This document shows positions 1-7,150 of a stretch of 64,000 nucleotides of DNA, piece after piece. Source of the DNA: Halococcus salsus (GTDB lineage: Archaea; Halobacteriota; Halobacteria; Halobacteriales; Halococcaceae); the NCBI RefSeq assembly GCF_009900715.1, contig NZ_JAAAJC010000001.1, forward strand, positions 124,001-188,000. Direction: 5' to 3'. Every line of letters begins with the position of its first letter. The first letter of the stretch is position 1. The position numbers were made by a program, and so were the translations under genes. Under the pieces are notes generated by a model, which made no database searches, was not told the DNA's origin, and worked only from the letters and a program-made list of their open reading frames with translations.

Positions 1-668
1 AGGAAGAGGCGGAGCGCGGCCAGGACGTCCGCCCGTCGGGCGGGTTCGAGCCGCTCCCATCCCGGCAGCCGTTCGTCGAGTGCGTCCGCGGCGGTCACGT
101 CGGCGAGCGCCGCGGTGTGGGACGGCCACTGTGCGATCAGGGTGGTCGCGGTGGTGGCGACGAAGGCGTCGTCGTCCGGCACGACACGGGTCTCGGAGTG
201 CTCGGGGATGCCGAGCGCGTTCGCGAGGTGGGTCCCCTCGATGGCCGTCGATCGCCGTGACCCGATGCGCTCGTGCCACGCGTCTCGGAACCCTTCGGTG
301 AGGCGGAGGTCGGAGCCGTCCGCGGTGGGTTCAAGCGCGTCGGCGGCGACGAGAAGCCGCTCGACGTCGACCCCGTCGCTGTCGTCCCTGGGGGCGGATG
401 CCGGGGTCGGTGCCTTGTCGAACCACCGAAGCACGCCGTCGGGGAGATACCGTTTCGTGAGCTCCGGCGTGCCCGGAACCAGGTAGCCACGGAAGTGGAT
501 CGCGGCGATCGAGGCCACGAGGACGCCCACCGGAACGACCACCCCGCCGGCGACGAGCAGCAATCCGGTCGAGAGCAGGAGGGCGATCCCGACGTTGACG
601 GTGGTGCAGGGAAAGCACCGGTTCTCGCCGACGTACGCCGGCTGGTACAGGCGGTCGAGCGCGCTCAT
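1..668 (-). CDS. Conserved membrane-anchored protein, 3' end outside window
   Basis: An open frame runs from the ATG at 668 to the window edge without a stop (222 codons seen). The N-terminus reads MSALDRLYQPAYVGENRCFP and has a CxxC pair (C18, C21), then one or two hydrophobic segments at about residues 25-60, then a soluble acidic domain. The two cysteines just before a membrane segment could bind a metal, but no catalytic motif is visible. I do not recognise the family; it resembles unassigned haloarchaeal membrane proteins. The gene is upstream of and co-oriented with porBA, separated from the porB stop by about 190 bp that shows no further gene. Confidence 0.6.
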   Translation of the reverse strand, partial: MSALDRLYQPAYVGENRCFPCTTVNVGIALLLSTGLLLVAGGVVVPVGVLVASIAAIHFRGYLVPGTPELTKRYLPDGVLRWFDKAPTPASAPRDDSDGVDVERLLVAADALEPTADGSDLRLTEGFRDAWHERIGSRRSTAIEGTHLANALGIPEHSETRVVPDDDAFVATTATTLIAQWPSHTAALADVTAADALDERLPGWERLEPARRADVLAALRLF

Positions 669-861
669 GGATACCGATCCGCGGCGTTCGGGATAACCCC
701 TCGGGAACGCGCCCTCACCGCTCCGCAGGAGTCGCGCACCCTCTCACCGACGCGACCGCCGCGCTCTCGACACGGTGCCTCCGCTCGCATCGTGATGCGC
801 TGACGGGACGAGTCGGTGCAGCTGGGTCGGAGCGAAAAATTCGGGGAGCCGGCGCGCGGTG

Positions 862-1806
862 TTACTTGTGGGCGTCGAGCAGGTCGTAGCTGCGCTCCCA
901 CTCGTAGTCGTCGTCGAAGTAGCGTTCGGCGAGCGGCTCCTCGGGCATCTCGCCCGTCGAGCGCTTCTCCTGGCCGTAGGAGTGGCGGTTCTCGTCGACG
1001 TAGAACCGGCCGGTGAGGACTTCGCCCTCGTGGAGTTTGTCCTCGGTCTCGTGCATCATCTCGGCCGCCTCGCGGCGGTCGGTGACGTCGAAGTCGTAGT
1101 CGTCGGACTGCTGGACGTCGGTGTAGGGCACGTACTGCTTCGCGTCCTTGTTCCAGGTCGGACACTGGGTCAGGAAGTCGATGTGGGCGAAGCCGTCGTG
1201 CTCGATGGCCTCGGTGATGATCTCGGTGGCCTGGCGGGGGTTGACCGCCGCGGTCCGGGCGACGTACGACGCCCCGGACGTCAACGACAACGAGAGCGGT
1301 CGGACTGGGTCCTTCGCCGAGCCGTGGGGCTGGGTCTTGGACTTGTGACCCTTCGGGCTCGTCGGCGAGGTCTGGCCCTTCGTGAGCCCGAAGATCTCGT
1401 TGTTGAACACGATGTAGGTCATGTCGTGGTTCTCGCGGGCGGTGTGCATGAAGTGGTTCCCGCCGATTCCGTAGCCGTCGCCGTCACCGCCTGCCGCGAT
1501 GACTTCGAGGTCGGGGTTCGCGAGTTTGGCCGCGCGCGCGATCGGGAGCGAACGGCCGTGGATCGTGTGCATCCCGTAGGAGTCGAAGTAGCTCGAGAGC
1601 TTCCCCGAGCAGCCGATCCCGGTGGCGAGCAGCGTCTCGTCCGGCGACCGGCCGACCTCGGGCATCGCGCCCTTGAGGGCCTTGAGGACACCGAAGTCAC
1701 CACAGCCCGGACACCACGTCGGCTGCGGCTCGATACCCGGCGTGAACGCGTCGCGGTCGATCTCCTCGTCCTGTTCCCCGCTGCCGATGGCGCTGAATGC
1801 ACTCAT
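862..1806 (-). CDS. porB: Pyruvate:ferredoxin oxidoreductase, beta subunit
   Basis: This is the thiamine-diphosphate subunit of the oxygen-sensitive 2-oxoacid:ferredoxin oxidoreductase, which oxidatively decarboxylates pyruvate to acetyl-CoA and reduces ferredoxin. The 314-aa protein carries PTWCPGCGDFG (Cys 32 and 35), TGIGCSGK and QCPTWN, giving the four cysteines of the single [4Fe-4S] cluster. The TPP signature is GDGDGYGIGG followed by FNNEIFGLTKGQTSPTSP. I chose the ATG at 1806, one base after the porA stop, over the upstream GTG at 1815 that would lie inside porA. The long N-terminus and overall sequence match haloarchaeal PorB better than the shorter KorB (2-oxoglutarate) type. It is co-transcribed with porA. 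Confidence 0.9.
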   Translation of the reverse strand: MSAFSAIGSGEQDEEIDRDAFTPGIEPQPTWCPGCGDFGVLKALKGAMPEVGRSPDETLLATGIGCSGKLSSYFDSYGMHTIHGRSLPIARAAKLANPDLEVIAAGGDGDGYGIGGNHFMHTARENHDMTYIVFNNEIFGLTKGQTSPTSPKGHKSKTQPHGSAKDPVRPLSLSLTSGASYVARTAAVNPRQATEIITEAIEHDGFAHIDFLTQCPTWNKDAKQYVPYTDVQQSDDYDFDVTDRREAAEMMHETEDKLHEGEVLTGRFYVDENRHSYGQEKRSTGEMPEEPLAERYFDDDYEWERSYDLLDAHK

Positions 1807-1807
1807 G

Positions 1808-3706
1808 TTAGTCACCTGCTGCGGGCTCGATGCGCACCTGTGCGTTGGGTGGCTCGTCCCCGCCGTTGATCTGGATCTCGAACCCTTCGACGACCTCGGC
1901 GGGTTCGAACGGATTGCCGTTGTACTTCAGGAGGCTCGACATCTTCTCGCCGAACCGCCCGAGTTCCTTCTGCGTGAGGCCGCGGAACTGCGCCGTGATG
2001 TTCATCTCGACGACGAGACACTCGTCGACGGATTCGAGGAACTCCGTGACCTCCTTTTTGGGGTACGGCATCATGTCGCTGACGCCGAGCGATTTCACCG
2101 ACTCACCCTGGTCATTGAGGCGGTCGACGGCTTCTTCCACCGTGCCCTGCTGGCTCCCCCAGACGAGAATACCGTGCTCGGCGTCCTCGGGTCCGTAGGG
2201 GGTCTGCTGGGACGTGTCCTTCCCGTCGAGGTCGTCGCGGATGGCTTCGAGCTTCCGGGTGCGGCGGTCGACCTGCGCCACGCGGTTGTCGGGGTCCTCC
2301 TCGATGTGACCCTGCGGGGTGTGTTCGTTGCCCGAGGCGAGGAAGCGGCCACCCGACTGGCCCGGGATCGTTCGCGGGCTGACGCCGTTCTCGGGGTCGT
2401 GCTGGAAGCGGTTGTACTTCCCCGACTCGTGGTGGGCCGCCTCGCTGATCTCCTCCTCGGTGAGGACGCTCCCCAGATCGGGGTTCGGTTCGCGGTCGAA
2501 GACGCTCGCGGGCATGCTCACGAGTTCGCCCGAGAGCTTCTGGTCGATGGCGATGATGGTCGGGATCTGGTACTCGTAGGCGATCCGGAAGGCCTCGCGC
2601 GACTGTTCGTAGCACTCCTCGACCGTGCCGGGCGCGAACACGACGCGATTCGAGTCGCCCTGACTCGTATAGAGGATGTGTTCGAGGTCGCCCTGTTCGG
2701 GTTTGGTCGGCATCCCGGTCGAGGGACCCGCCCGCATGGCCTCGACGAGCACCAGCGGGGTTTCGGTCATCTCCGCTAGCCCGAGCGGTTCGCTCATCAG
2801 GGCGAAGCCACCGCCCGAGGAGCCGCTCATCGCCTTCACGCCCGCGTGGGACGCGCCGATGGCGAGCGCCGCGGCGGCGATCTCGTCCTCGACCTGTTCG
2901 GCGATCCCGCCGAACTCGGGGAGGTGCTGGGTCATCGTGGTGAAGACGTCGGTCCACGGGGTCATCGGGTAGCCCGCGATGAACCGACAGCCCTCGTCGA
3001 GTGCGCCGTAGGCGACACCGTGGCTGCCGTTGACGAGGACCTGCTCTTCGTCGTGCTCGCCCGTCGGCACCTCGATGTCGTGCGAGAAGTCCTTCGATTC
3101 GACCTCCTCGTAGGCCTCTTCGAGGACGGTGATGTTGGTCTCGAGGATGTCGCCGCTCATCCGGTCGTTCATCAGCTCCTCGAACGGGTCGGTCTCCATC
3201 CCGATGAGGGCGGCGGTGGCGGCCACACCAGCCGTATTACGCATGATCTCGCGGCCGTGTTCGCGTGCCAGTCCCCGGAGGTCGAGCGGGTAGACGTGCC
3301 AGTCGTTCTCCTCGACGCGCTCGTCGAAGTCCTCGATCTCGCTGGCGTCGAGCAGCCCCTCGTCGTAGACGATCACACCGCCCTCACGGAGTTCGTCGAG
3401 GTTCTCCGCGAGCGGTTTGGCCTCCTCGTTCCCGTAGTAGGCCTCGCCACTGGCCTGCGGGTTGCGGGCGAAGCTGTCGCCCAGCGCGAGCAGGAAGTCG
3501 TAGCCATCACCCCGGGACTTCACCGGGTGGTCGGCGGCGCGTACCTCGACGTAGGTGTGCCCACCTCGAATCCGGGAGGGATAGTGTCTGTGTGTGAATA
3601 CATGCAGTCCGGCACGCATCAGCGCCTTCGTAAAGTTCTGGCTGGTCGAGTCGATCCCGTCGCCGGAACCGCCCGCGATCCGCCAGATGAGTTCTGATCC
3701 AGTCAT
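1808..3706 (-). CDS. porA: Pyruvate:ferredoxin oxidoreductase, fused gamma-alpha subunit
   Basis: The 632-aa protein joins the gamma domain (about residues 1-190, starting MTGSELIWRIAGGSGDGID) to the pyrimidine-binding alpha domain (from about residue 215, with CRFIAGYPMTPWTDVF and EDEIAAAALAIGASHAGVKA). This fusion is the usual haloarchaeal form. With PorB it makes the two-subunit enzyme feeding acetyl-CoA to the TCA cycle with ferredoxin as acceptor. It is the first gene of the porA-porB operon. The length (about 69 kDa) and sequence favour pyruvate over 2-oxoglutarate as substrate; that choice is inference from the family. Confidence 0.9.
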   Translation of the reverse strand: MTGSELIWRIAGGSGDGIDSTSQNFTKALMRAGLHVFTHRHYPSRIRGGHTYVEVRAADHPVKSRGDGYDFLLALGDSFARNPQASGEAYYGNEEAKPLAENLDELREGGVIVYDEGLLDASEIEDFDERVEENDWHVYPLDLRGLAREHGREIMRNTAGVAATAALIGMETDPFEELMNDRMSGDILETNITVLEEAYEEVESKDFSHDIEVPTGEHDEEQVLVNGSHGVAYGALDEGCRFIAGYPMTPWTDVFTTMTQHLPEFGGIAEQVEDEIAAAALAIGASHAGVKAMSGSSGGGFALMSEPLGLAEMTETPLVLVEAMRAGPSTGMPTKPEQGDLEHILYTSQGDSNRVVFAPGTVEECYEQSREAFRIAYEYQIPTIIAIDQKLSGELVSMPASVFDREPNPDLGSVLTEEEISEAAHHESGKYNRFQHDPENGVSPRTIPGQSGGRFLASGNEHTPQGHIEEDPDNRVAQVDRRTRKLEAIRDDLDGKDTSQQTPYGPEDAEHGILVWGSQQGTVEEAVDRLNDQGESVKSLGVSDMMPYPKKEVTEFLESVDECLVVEMNITAQFRGLTQKELGRFGEKMSSLLKYNGNPFEPAEVVEGFEIQINGGDEPPNAQVRIEPAAGD

Positions 3707-3764
3707 GGCTGTCCTCGATTCTACCGTGGAAATAGGGTTGTCTCGGGAGTGTAATATGGGTTCC

Positions 3765-3770
3765 GATAAA
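3765..3770 (-). promoter_or_regulatory. Possible TATA box for porAB
   Basis: On the minus strand TTTATC lies about 60 bp before the porA ATG, in an AT-rich gap (3707-3888) between porA and the sugar transferase. The placement would give a leader of about 35 nt. It is found by eye only. Confidence 0.35.
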
Positions 3771-3888
3771 TCAGTATTGGTCTATCATGTAAGTCTGATA
3801 TATATTGGCACTCTCACGGGGTGTCCGTCGCTCGGGTCCCTGATTCGTGTCGTTTCGAGTCGGAGGCGCTGTCGGACGATTCGAGGCT

Positions 3889-5307
3889 TCAGACCCGCGT
3901 GACCTGCACCAGGTCGGTGACGACCTGCCAGACCTGTCGAACCACGATCTGGAGGTCGAACCAGAACGACTGTTCGTTGATGTATTTGATGTCGTAGCGG
4001 AACTTCGCCTGGGGGTCGGTGCTCGAGACCCGGTTGATCTGAGCCAGTCCCGTGAGGCCGGGCTTGACGAACCAGCGCTTGCGCCAGGTTCGGATCTCGG
4101 CTTCGAGTTTCGGCTCCTCGTCGACCCAGACCGCCCGGGGTCCGACCACGCTCATGTCGCCGACGAGGATCGAGACCAGCTGTGGGATCTCGTCGAAGTG
4201 GGTGCGTCGGAGCAGCCGGCCGACGCGGGTGATCCGCGTGTTCTCGCGGTCGTCTATCGGGGTCGCGTCCTCGCTGTCCGGCACCATGCTCCGGAACTTG
4301 AGCACCTGGAACGTCTCGCCGAACTCCGCGGTCCGTTCCTGGGCGTAGAACAGCGGGCCGCCGTCGTCGAGTTTGATCCCGACCGCGATGACGAGGATGA
4401 TGGGGAGAAGTGCGACGAGCCCGGCGAACGCGAAGCAGACGTCGAAGGCGCGTTTGACCGCGCGGTCCTGTGGGTCCCAGGGTTCGAGGTTGGTGTCGAT
4501 GAGCGTCTCCCCGCTCGCCTCGCTCGTGAGGACGCTGTCGGCGTGCTTTCGGTGCACTTTCGCGACCACGCCGTGGGTGTAACACGTCGCGAGCGCACCG
4601 AAGAACTCGGTTCGATCGGAGCGTTCGAACGCCAGCACGGCGGTGTCGATGTCGTGCTCGACCAGCACGTCGTCGAGGTCCGAGAGTCCCCCCAGACACT
4701 CGATCCCGTCGAGACGCGTCCCGATCCGGGTGCCGCCGTCGGCGAGTTCGACCGTCGCCCGGTCGGGTCCGGTCTCGTAGCGCATCGCGGGCGCGATGTA
4801 GCCGACGACGGGGAGGTCGGCGGTTCGGAGCACCTCGTCCATCGCATCGGGGTCGTCGCCGATGAGCAACACGCGGTCGGTCGTCGTCTCCGGTCGGCGG
4901 CGGATGGCGACGAACCACGCCGGCAGACCGATACACAACAGCAGGGTCGAAAGGAGGAGGGTCGTTCGCGGCAATCGGTAGGTGTAGTTGAAGTAGCCGA
5001 TCGCCGCGAGCGCGAGCGCGGCGGTCAGCACCCGTCTGAGGGTTATTGAGATCGTATCCAGGATCCGGCGTGGCTGTGGTTTGAACAGCGGGACCATGGC
5101 GATGAGAACGATCGGGAGCGTCGTCGCAACGGCTAAGAGCAGACCCGACCCGACGAGCACCGTCGGGTCGAGCCGGTCGAACGGCGGGATCGCCGTTATC
5201 GCGGCCTGGGCGAGCGGGTGGTCCGCGACGACGACCGAGAGGACGACGAGGACGCACGTACCGACGCTACTCGCGATGCGATATCGCCATCCGGTGTTGT
5301 ATCCCAT
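3889..5307 (-). CDS. Polyprenyl-phosphate sugar-1-phosphate transferase (WbaP/ExoY type)
   Basis: This 472-aa membrane enzyme should move a sugar 1-phosphate from a nucleotide sugar to a dolichyl or polyprenyl phosphate, starting assembly of a lipid-linked surface glycan. It has four hydrophobic segments in the first 130 residues, a divergent Rossmann-like (CoA-binding-like) middle with VLLIGDDPDAMDEVL, then the bacterial sugar transferase domain from about residue 280: KRAFDVCFAF, KLDDGGPLFYAQERT, FKFRSM-like LKFRSMVPD, RRTHFDEIPQLVSILVGDMS, VGPRA and PGLTGLAQI. The ATG at 5307 begins MGYNTGWRYR just ahead of the first membrane helix; a longer reading to 5487 would run into the tRNA fragment. 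The nearest glycan genes are 29 kb away, so it may serve that locus or another pathway. Confidence 0.88.
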   Translation of the reverse strand: MGYNTGWRYRIASSVGTCVLVVLSVVVADHPLAQAAITAIPPFDRLDPTVLVGSGLLLAVATTLPIVLIAMVPLFKPQPRRILDTISITLRRVLTAALALAAIGYFNYTYRLPRTTLLLSTLLLCIGLPAWFVAIRRRPETTTDRVLLIGDDPDAMDEVLRTADLPVVGYIAPAMRYETGPDRATVELADGGTRIGTRLDGIECLGGLSDLDDVLVEHDIDTAVLAFERSDRTEFFGALATCYTHGVVAKVHRKHADSVLTSEASGETLIDTNLEPWDPQDRAVKRAFDVCFAFAGLVALLPIILVIAVGIKLDDGGPLFYAQERTAEFGETFQVLKFRSMVPDSEDATPIDDRENTRITRVGRLLRRTHFDEIPQLVSILVGDMSVVGPRAVWVDEEPKLEAEIRTWRKRWFVKPGLTGLAQINRVSSTDPQAKFRYDIKYINEQSFWFDLQIVVRQVWQVVTDLVQVTRV

Positions 5308-5450
5308 GCTGATCCTGACGAATCGAATGAACGAGGGACGGGCGTGGAGATAAGTTTTGTGAACTCCGTCATCGGGGGGAGAGAGGCTCGAAACGGCCGT
5401 ATATCCGGGTTTCGAGCGATCCGGAGAACCCCTCGCTTCCCGACGAACCA

Positions 5451-5475
5451 TGCGCCAGCCGGGAGTCGAACCCGG
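5451..5475 (-). repeat. Duplicated 3' end of tRNA-Gly (attachment-site-like)
   Basis: These 25 bases match the T-arm, acceptor 3' strand and discriminator base of the complete tRNA-Gly(UCC) at 5972-5996 with one difference (A at 5457 against G at 5978). The change would leave a G-U wobble in the acceptor stem. The similarity stops exactly at the start of the T-arm. No D-arm or anticodon arm precedes it, so it is not a tRNA gene. It lies in the same orientation as the tRNA and 521 bp downstream of its 3' end, as expected for the far attachment site of an element inserted at the 3' end of a tRNA gene. Confidence 0.85.
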
Positions 5476-5483
5476 ACCAGCGG

Positions 5484-5885
5484 TCACAGCTCGTACTCAT
5501 CGGCCCATCGAATATCGGGGTGATCGACCGATGATTCGAATCGGAGAACGACGTTCGCAGCGGGTGCGTCGTCGAAATCGATCCAGTACAATGTCTCCTT
5601 TTCAGGACAGAAAACGAGATATGCATCGACTTCGTTCGCCCCATAGTAGCTATCGTTCGTCTCGGTTGCGTTCGGATTCGAACGTTTCAACGAGCACCGG
5701 CGCATTCGCTCGTCGTCGCGGAGCGTCGCGTGTTTGACCTGTATCTTCAGCAGCTCGTCATCGGTATCGAGAACGAGGTCGTATGGACAGTGGCCGGATG
5801 TGGGAACCGAGACCCGATAACCCAGCTCCACCAGCTCTGCAATTGCTCGCGTTTCGGCGATGTCCCCTTTCTGCCCGGTGTTCAT
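5484..5885 (-). CDS. PD-(D/E)XK endonuclease, group I intron-associated type
   Basis: The 133-aa protein has the pattern of free-standing or intron-borne homing endonucleases of the PD-(D/E)XK fold (PDDEXK_5, relatives of I-Ssp6803I): MNTGQKGDIAE with Glu11, PYDLVLD with Asp36, and KIQVK with Gln49 and Lys51 (the QxK variant), then YYGANEVDAYLVF. These residues would bind the metal and cut DNA. The ATG at 5885 puts the conserved KGDIAE motif at the N-terminus; upstream codons add only low-complexity sequence. The stop lies 9 bp from the duplicated tRNA-Gly 3' end and the start about 87 bp from the intact tRNA, so the gene fills the interval. There is no integrase gene and no intron structure that I can see. 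Confidence 0.75.
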   Translation of the reverse strand: MNTGQKGDIAETRAIAELVELGYRVSVPTSGHCPYDLVLDTDDELLKIQVKHATLRDDERMRRCSLKRSNPNATETNDSYYGANEVDAYLVFCPEKETLYWIDFDDAPAANVVLRFESSVDHPDIRWADEYEL

Positions 5886-5971
5886 CGTCGTACCACTCAC
5901 TACCGTCGACTCACTGCGCGATCGCACTTAGTCCTCCGGAGACGACAACGGTCTCCGAAGTGGAACGGTAC

Positions 5972-6042
5972 TGCGCCGGCCGGGAGTCGAACCCGGGCTA
6001 ATGGCTTGGAAGGCCATTGTCCTACCGCTAGACCACCGGCGC
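5972..6042 (-). tRNA. tRNA-Gly(UCC)
   Basis: The 71-nt gene has a 7-bp acceptor stem (5' GCGCCGG with CCGGCGC), an anticodon stem ATGGC/GCCAT, loop CTTCCAA with anticodon TCC at 6008-6010, and T-arm CCGGGTTCGACTCCCGG. The discriminator A is at 5972 and CCA is not encoded. Its last 25 bases are copied at 5451-5475. Confidence 0.95.
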
Positions 6043-6122
6043 TTACCACGTTCGCACCGTTTCTCGACGGAGGGTATCCGCCGTACCACTGGCGCTCCCA
6101 ACGCCCTTTCCCACCGCGGTCA

Positions 6123-6785
6123 CTAAGTCGGTTTCCCTTCGGCGCGCCCCGCGACCACCCCATAGCAGTTCCCGCGCTCCTCGAACGTCCGCTCGACGTC
6201 GAGCCGGCTGCGCTCCAGGTCGGTCGCGAACTCCGCGGGGTCGTAGATGTGGTAGTAGCGGGCCACCGTCTCGCCGCCGGGCAGCGTCCAATCGACGGTG
6301 GTGTCGAACCCCGTCTCGCGAGCGAACCGGTCGTGGGTCGTACTCCACGCGCTGACGAGCGCGCGCCCACCCGGCGTGAGGACCCGCGCGAGCTCGTCGA
6401 GGCTCGCGAGGCGCGCGTCCCGACTCGGGAGGTGGTGGACCGCGGCGATGTAGACCGCGAGCCCGACGCTCCGTGGGGCGATCGGGAGGGCCGTCGCGTC
6501 GCCCTGGCAGAGGTCGACCGCGAACCCGCGCTCCCGGCGGCGTTCGCGTGCGGCGTCGAGCACGCTCCGGCTCAGATCGACCCCGACGACCCGTTCGACG
6601 CGCTCGGTCATCACCTCGGCGTGGCGCGCGTTGCCACAGCCGAGGTCGAGCCCGCGGTCGACACGGTCCGCAGCCTCGACGAACCGCTCGACCGCGGGCC
6701 ACGGATGCTCGCGCGTGCGCGAGAAGTGCCCACCGATGCGGTCGTAGGTCTCGCGCACGTCGCGCCGGCTCGGCTCGTCTCCCAT
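6123..6785 (-). CDS. Trm9-like tRNA wobble-uridine carboxyl methyltransferase
   Basis: The 220-aa class I SAM methyltransferase follows yeast Trm9 closely in layout: ETYDRIGGHFSRTREHPWP (residues 12-30), SAM motif I LDLGCGN (46-52), DATALPI, IAAVHH for the post-II region, GGRALVSAWS, and the C-terminal RYYHIYDPAEF and the NCYGVVAG end. Trm9 makes the methyl ester of 5-carboxymethyl-uridine at the wobble base of tRNAs such as Gly(UCC) and Arg(UCU). The neighbouring gene is a tRNA-Gly(UCC), a plausible substrate. I chose the ATG at 6785 because the Trm9-type domain starts there; a TTG at 6890 would add 35 residues and would sit only a few bases from a TATA-like element. Confidence 0.8.
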   Translation of the reverse strand: MGDEPSRRDVRETYDRIGGHFSRTREHPWPAVERFVEAADRVDRGLDLGCGNARHAEVMTERVERVVGVDLSRSVLDAARERRRERGFAVDLCQGDATALPIAPRSVGLAVYIAAVHHLPSRDARLASLDELARVLTPGGRALVSAWSTTHDRFARETGFDTTVDWTLPGGETVARYYHIYDPAEFATDLERSRLDVERTFEERGNCYGVVAGRAEGKPT

Positions 6786-6893
6786 CTCGCCGCCTGCTTC
6801 GGGGTCCTCGGGGTTAACCCATCGGAAACGAGCGGACACGGTCGGTGTATCCACCTCGCGGTCGTCGAACCCGCTACCACGCGTTACCAATTG

Positions 6894-6901
6894 CTATATA
6901 G
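6894..6901 (-). promoter_or_regulatory. TATA-like element upstream of the Trm9-like gene
   Basis: The sequence CTATATAG is self-complementary, so it could serve either direction. For the minus-strand gene it would start transcription near 6870, leaving a leader of roughly 85 nt before the ATG at 6785. The rest of the 6786-7150 gap holds no gene and carries the pst promoter. Confidence 0.4.
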
Positions 6902-7057
6902 ATATCTAGAGGAATACTTACTCGGCCCGGGGCCGACAGCGAAACGCTCGGTTCGCGAGATCGACGATACCGAGTGTCGGATAGAGCGGTCTGGACGGCG
7001 CTTTTTACGCCCGCTCGGTTCTGTATCGAACGATCCATATGGACGCGAACGGACCGA

Positions 7058-7072
7058 GGTATAGCGGTATAG
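7058..7072 (+). promoter_or_regulatory. Direct repeat upstream of pstS, possible phosphate-response site
   Basis: Two copies of GGTATAG (7058-7064 and 7066-7072) stand one base apart in the AT-rich pst upstream region, about 35 bp before the TATA-like element at 7099-7108. Haloarchaeal pst promoters are known to respond to phosphate, but I cannot tie this repeat to a known factor. Confidence 0.3.
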
Positions 7073-7098
7073 AGACGAATATACTGGTACAAGCTACA

Positions 7099-7108
7099 AT
7101 ATATATAG
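7099..7108 (+). promoter_or_regulatory. TATA box of the pst operon
   Basis: An ATATATAG-type TATA element in a strongly AT-rich stretch 43-52 bp before the pstS ATG; transcription would start near 7130. Confidence 0.5.
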
Positions 7109-7150
7109 AATTCGAAAATACTATATTGTTATCACGGTCATCATCTGGCG

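Noticed and set aside
859-1869. A 336-codon plus-strand frame opposite porB, and similar long frames opposite porA, pstS, pstC/pstA and the ribosomal genes
   Set aside because: The opposite strand in each case encodes a well-known conserved protein; the antisense frames have no recognisable domain.
862-3706. The 2-oxoacid:ferredoxin oxidoreductase pair as KorAB (2-oxoglutarate)
   Set aside because: The beta subunit has the longer N-terminus and sequence of haloarchaeal PorB and the alpha subunit has the PorA-type start; KorAB proteins start and end differently. The choice still rests on recalled family features.
5451-5520. A second full tRNA gene at the duplicated 3' end
   Set aside because: Only the T-arm and acceptor 3' strand are present; the sequence before them is the coding end of the endonuclease and cannot form D- or anticodon arms.
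5484-5885. Group I intron around the endonuclease gene
   Set aside because: The interval flanking the frame is too short for a group I core and no conserved pairing elements are visible; the tRNA itself is complete and uninterrupted.
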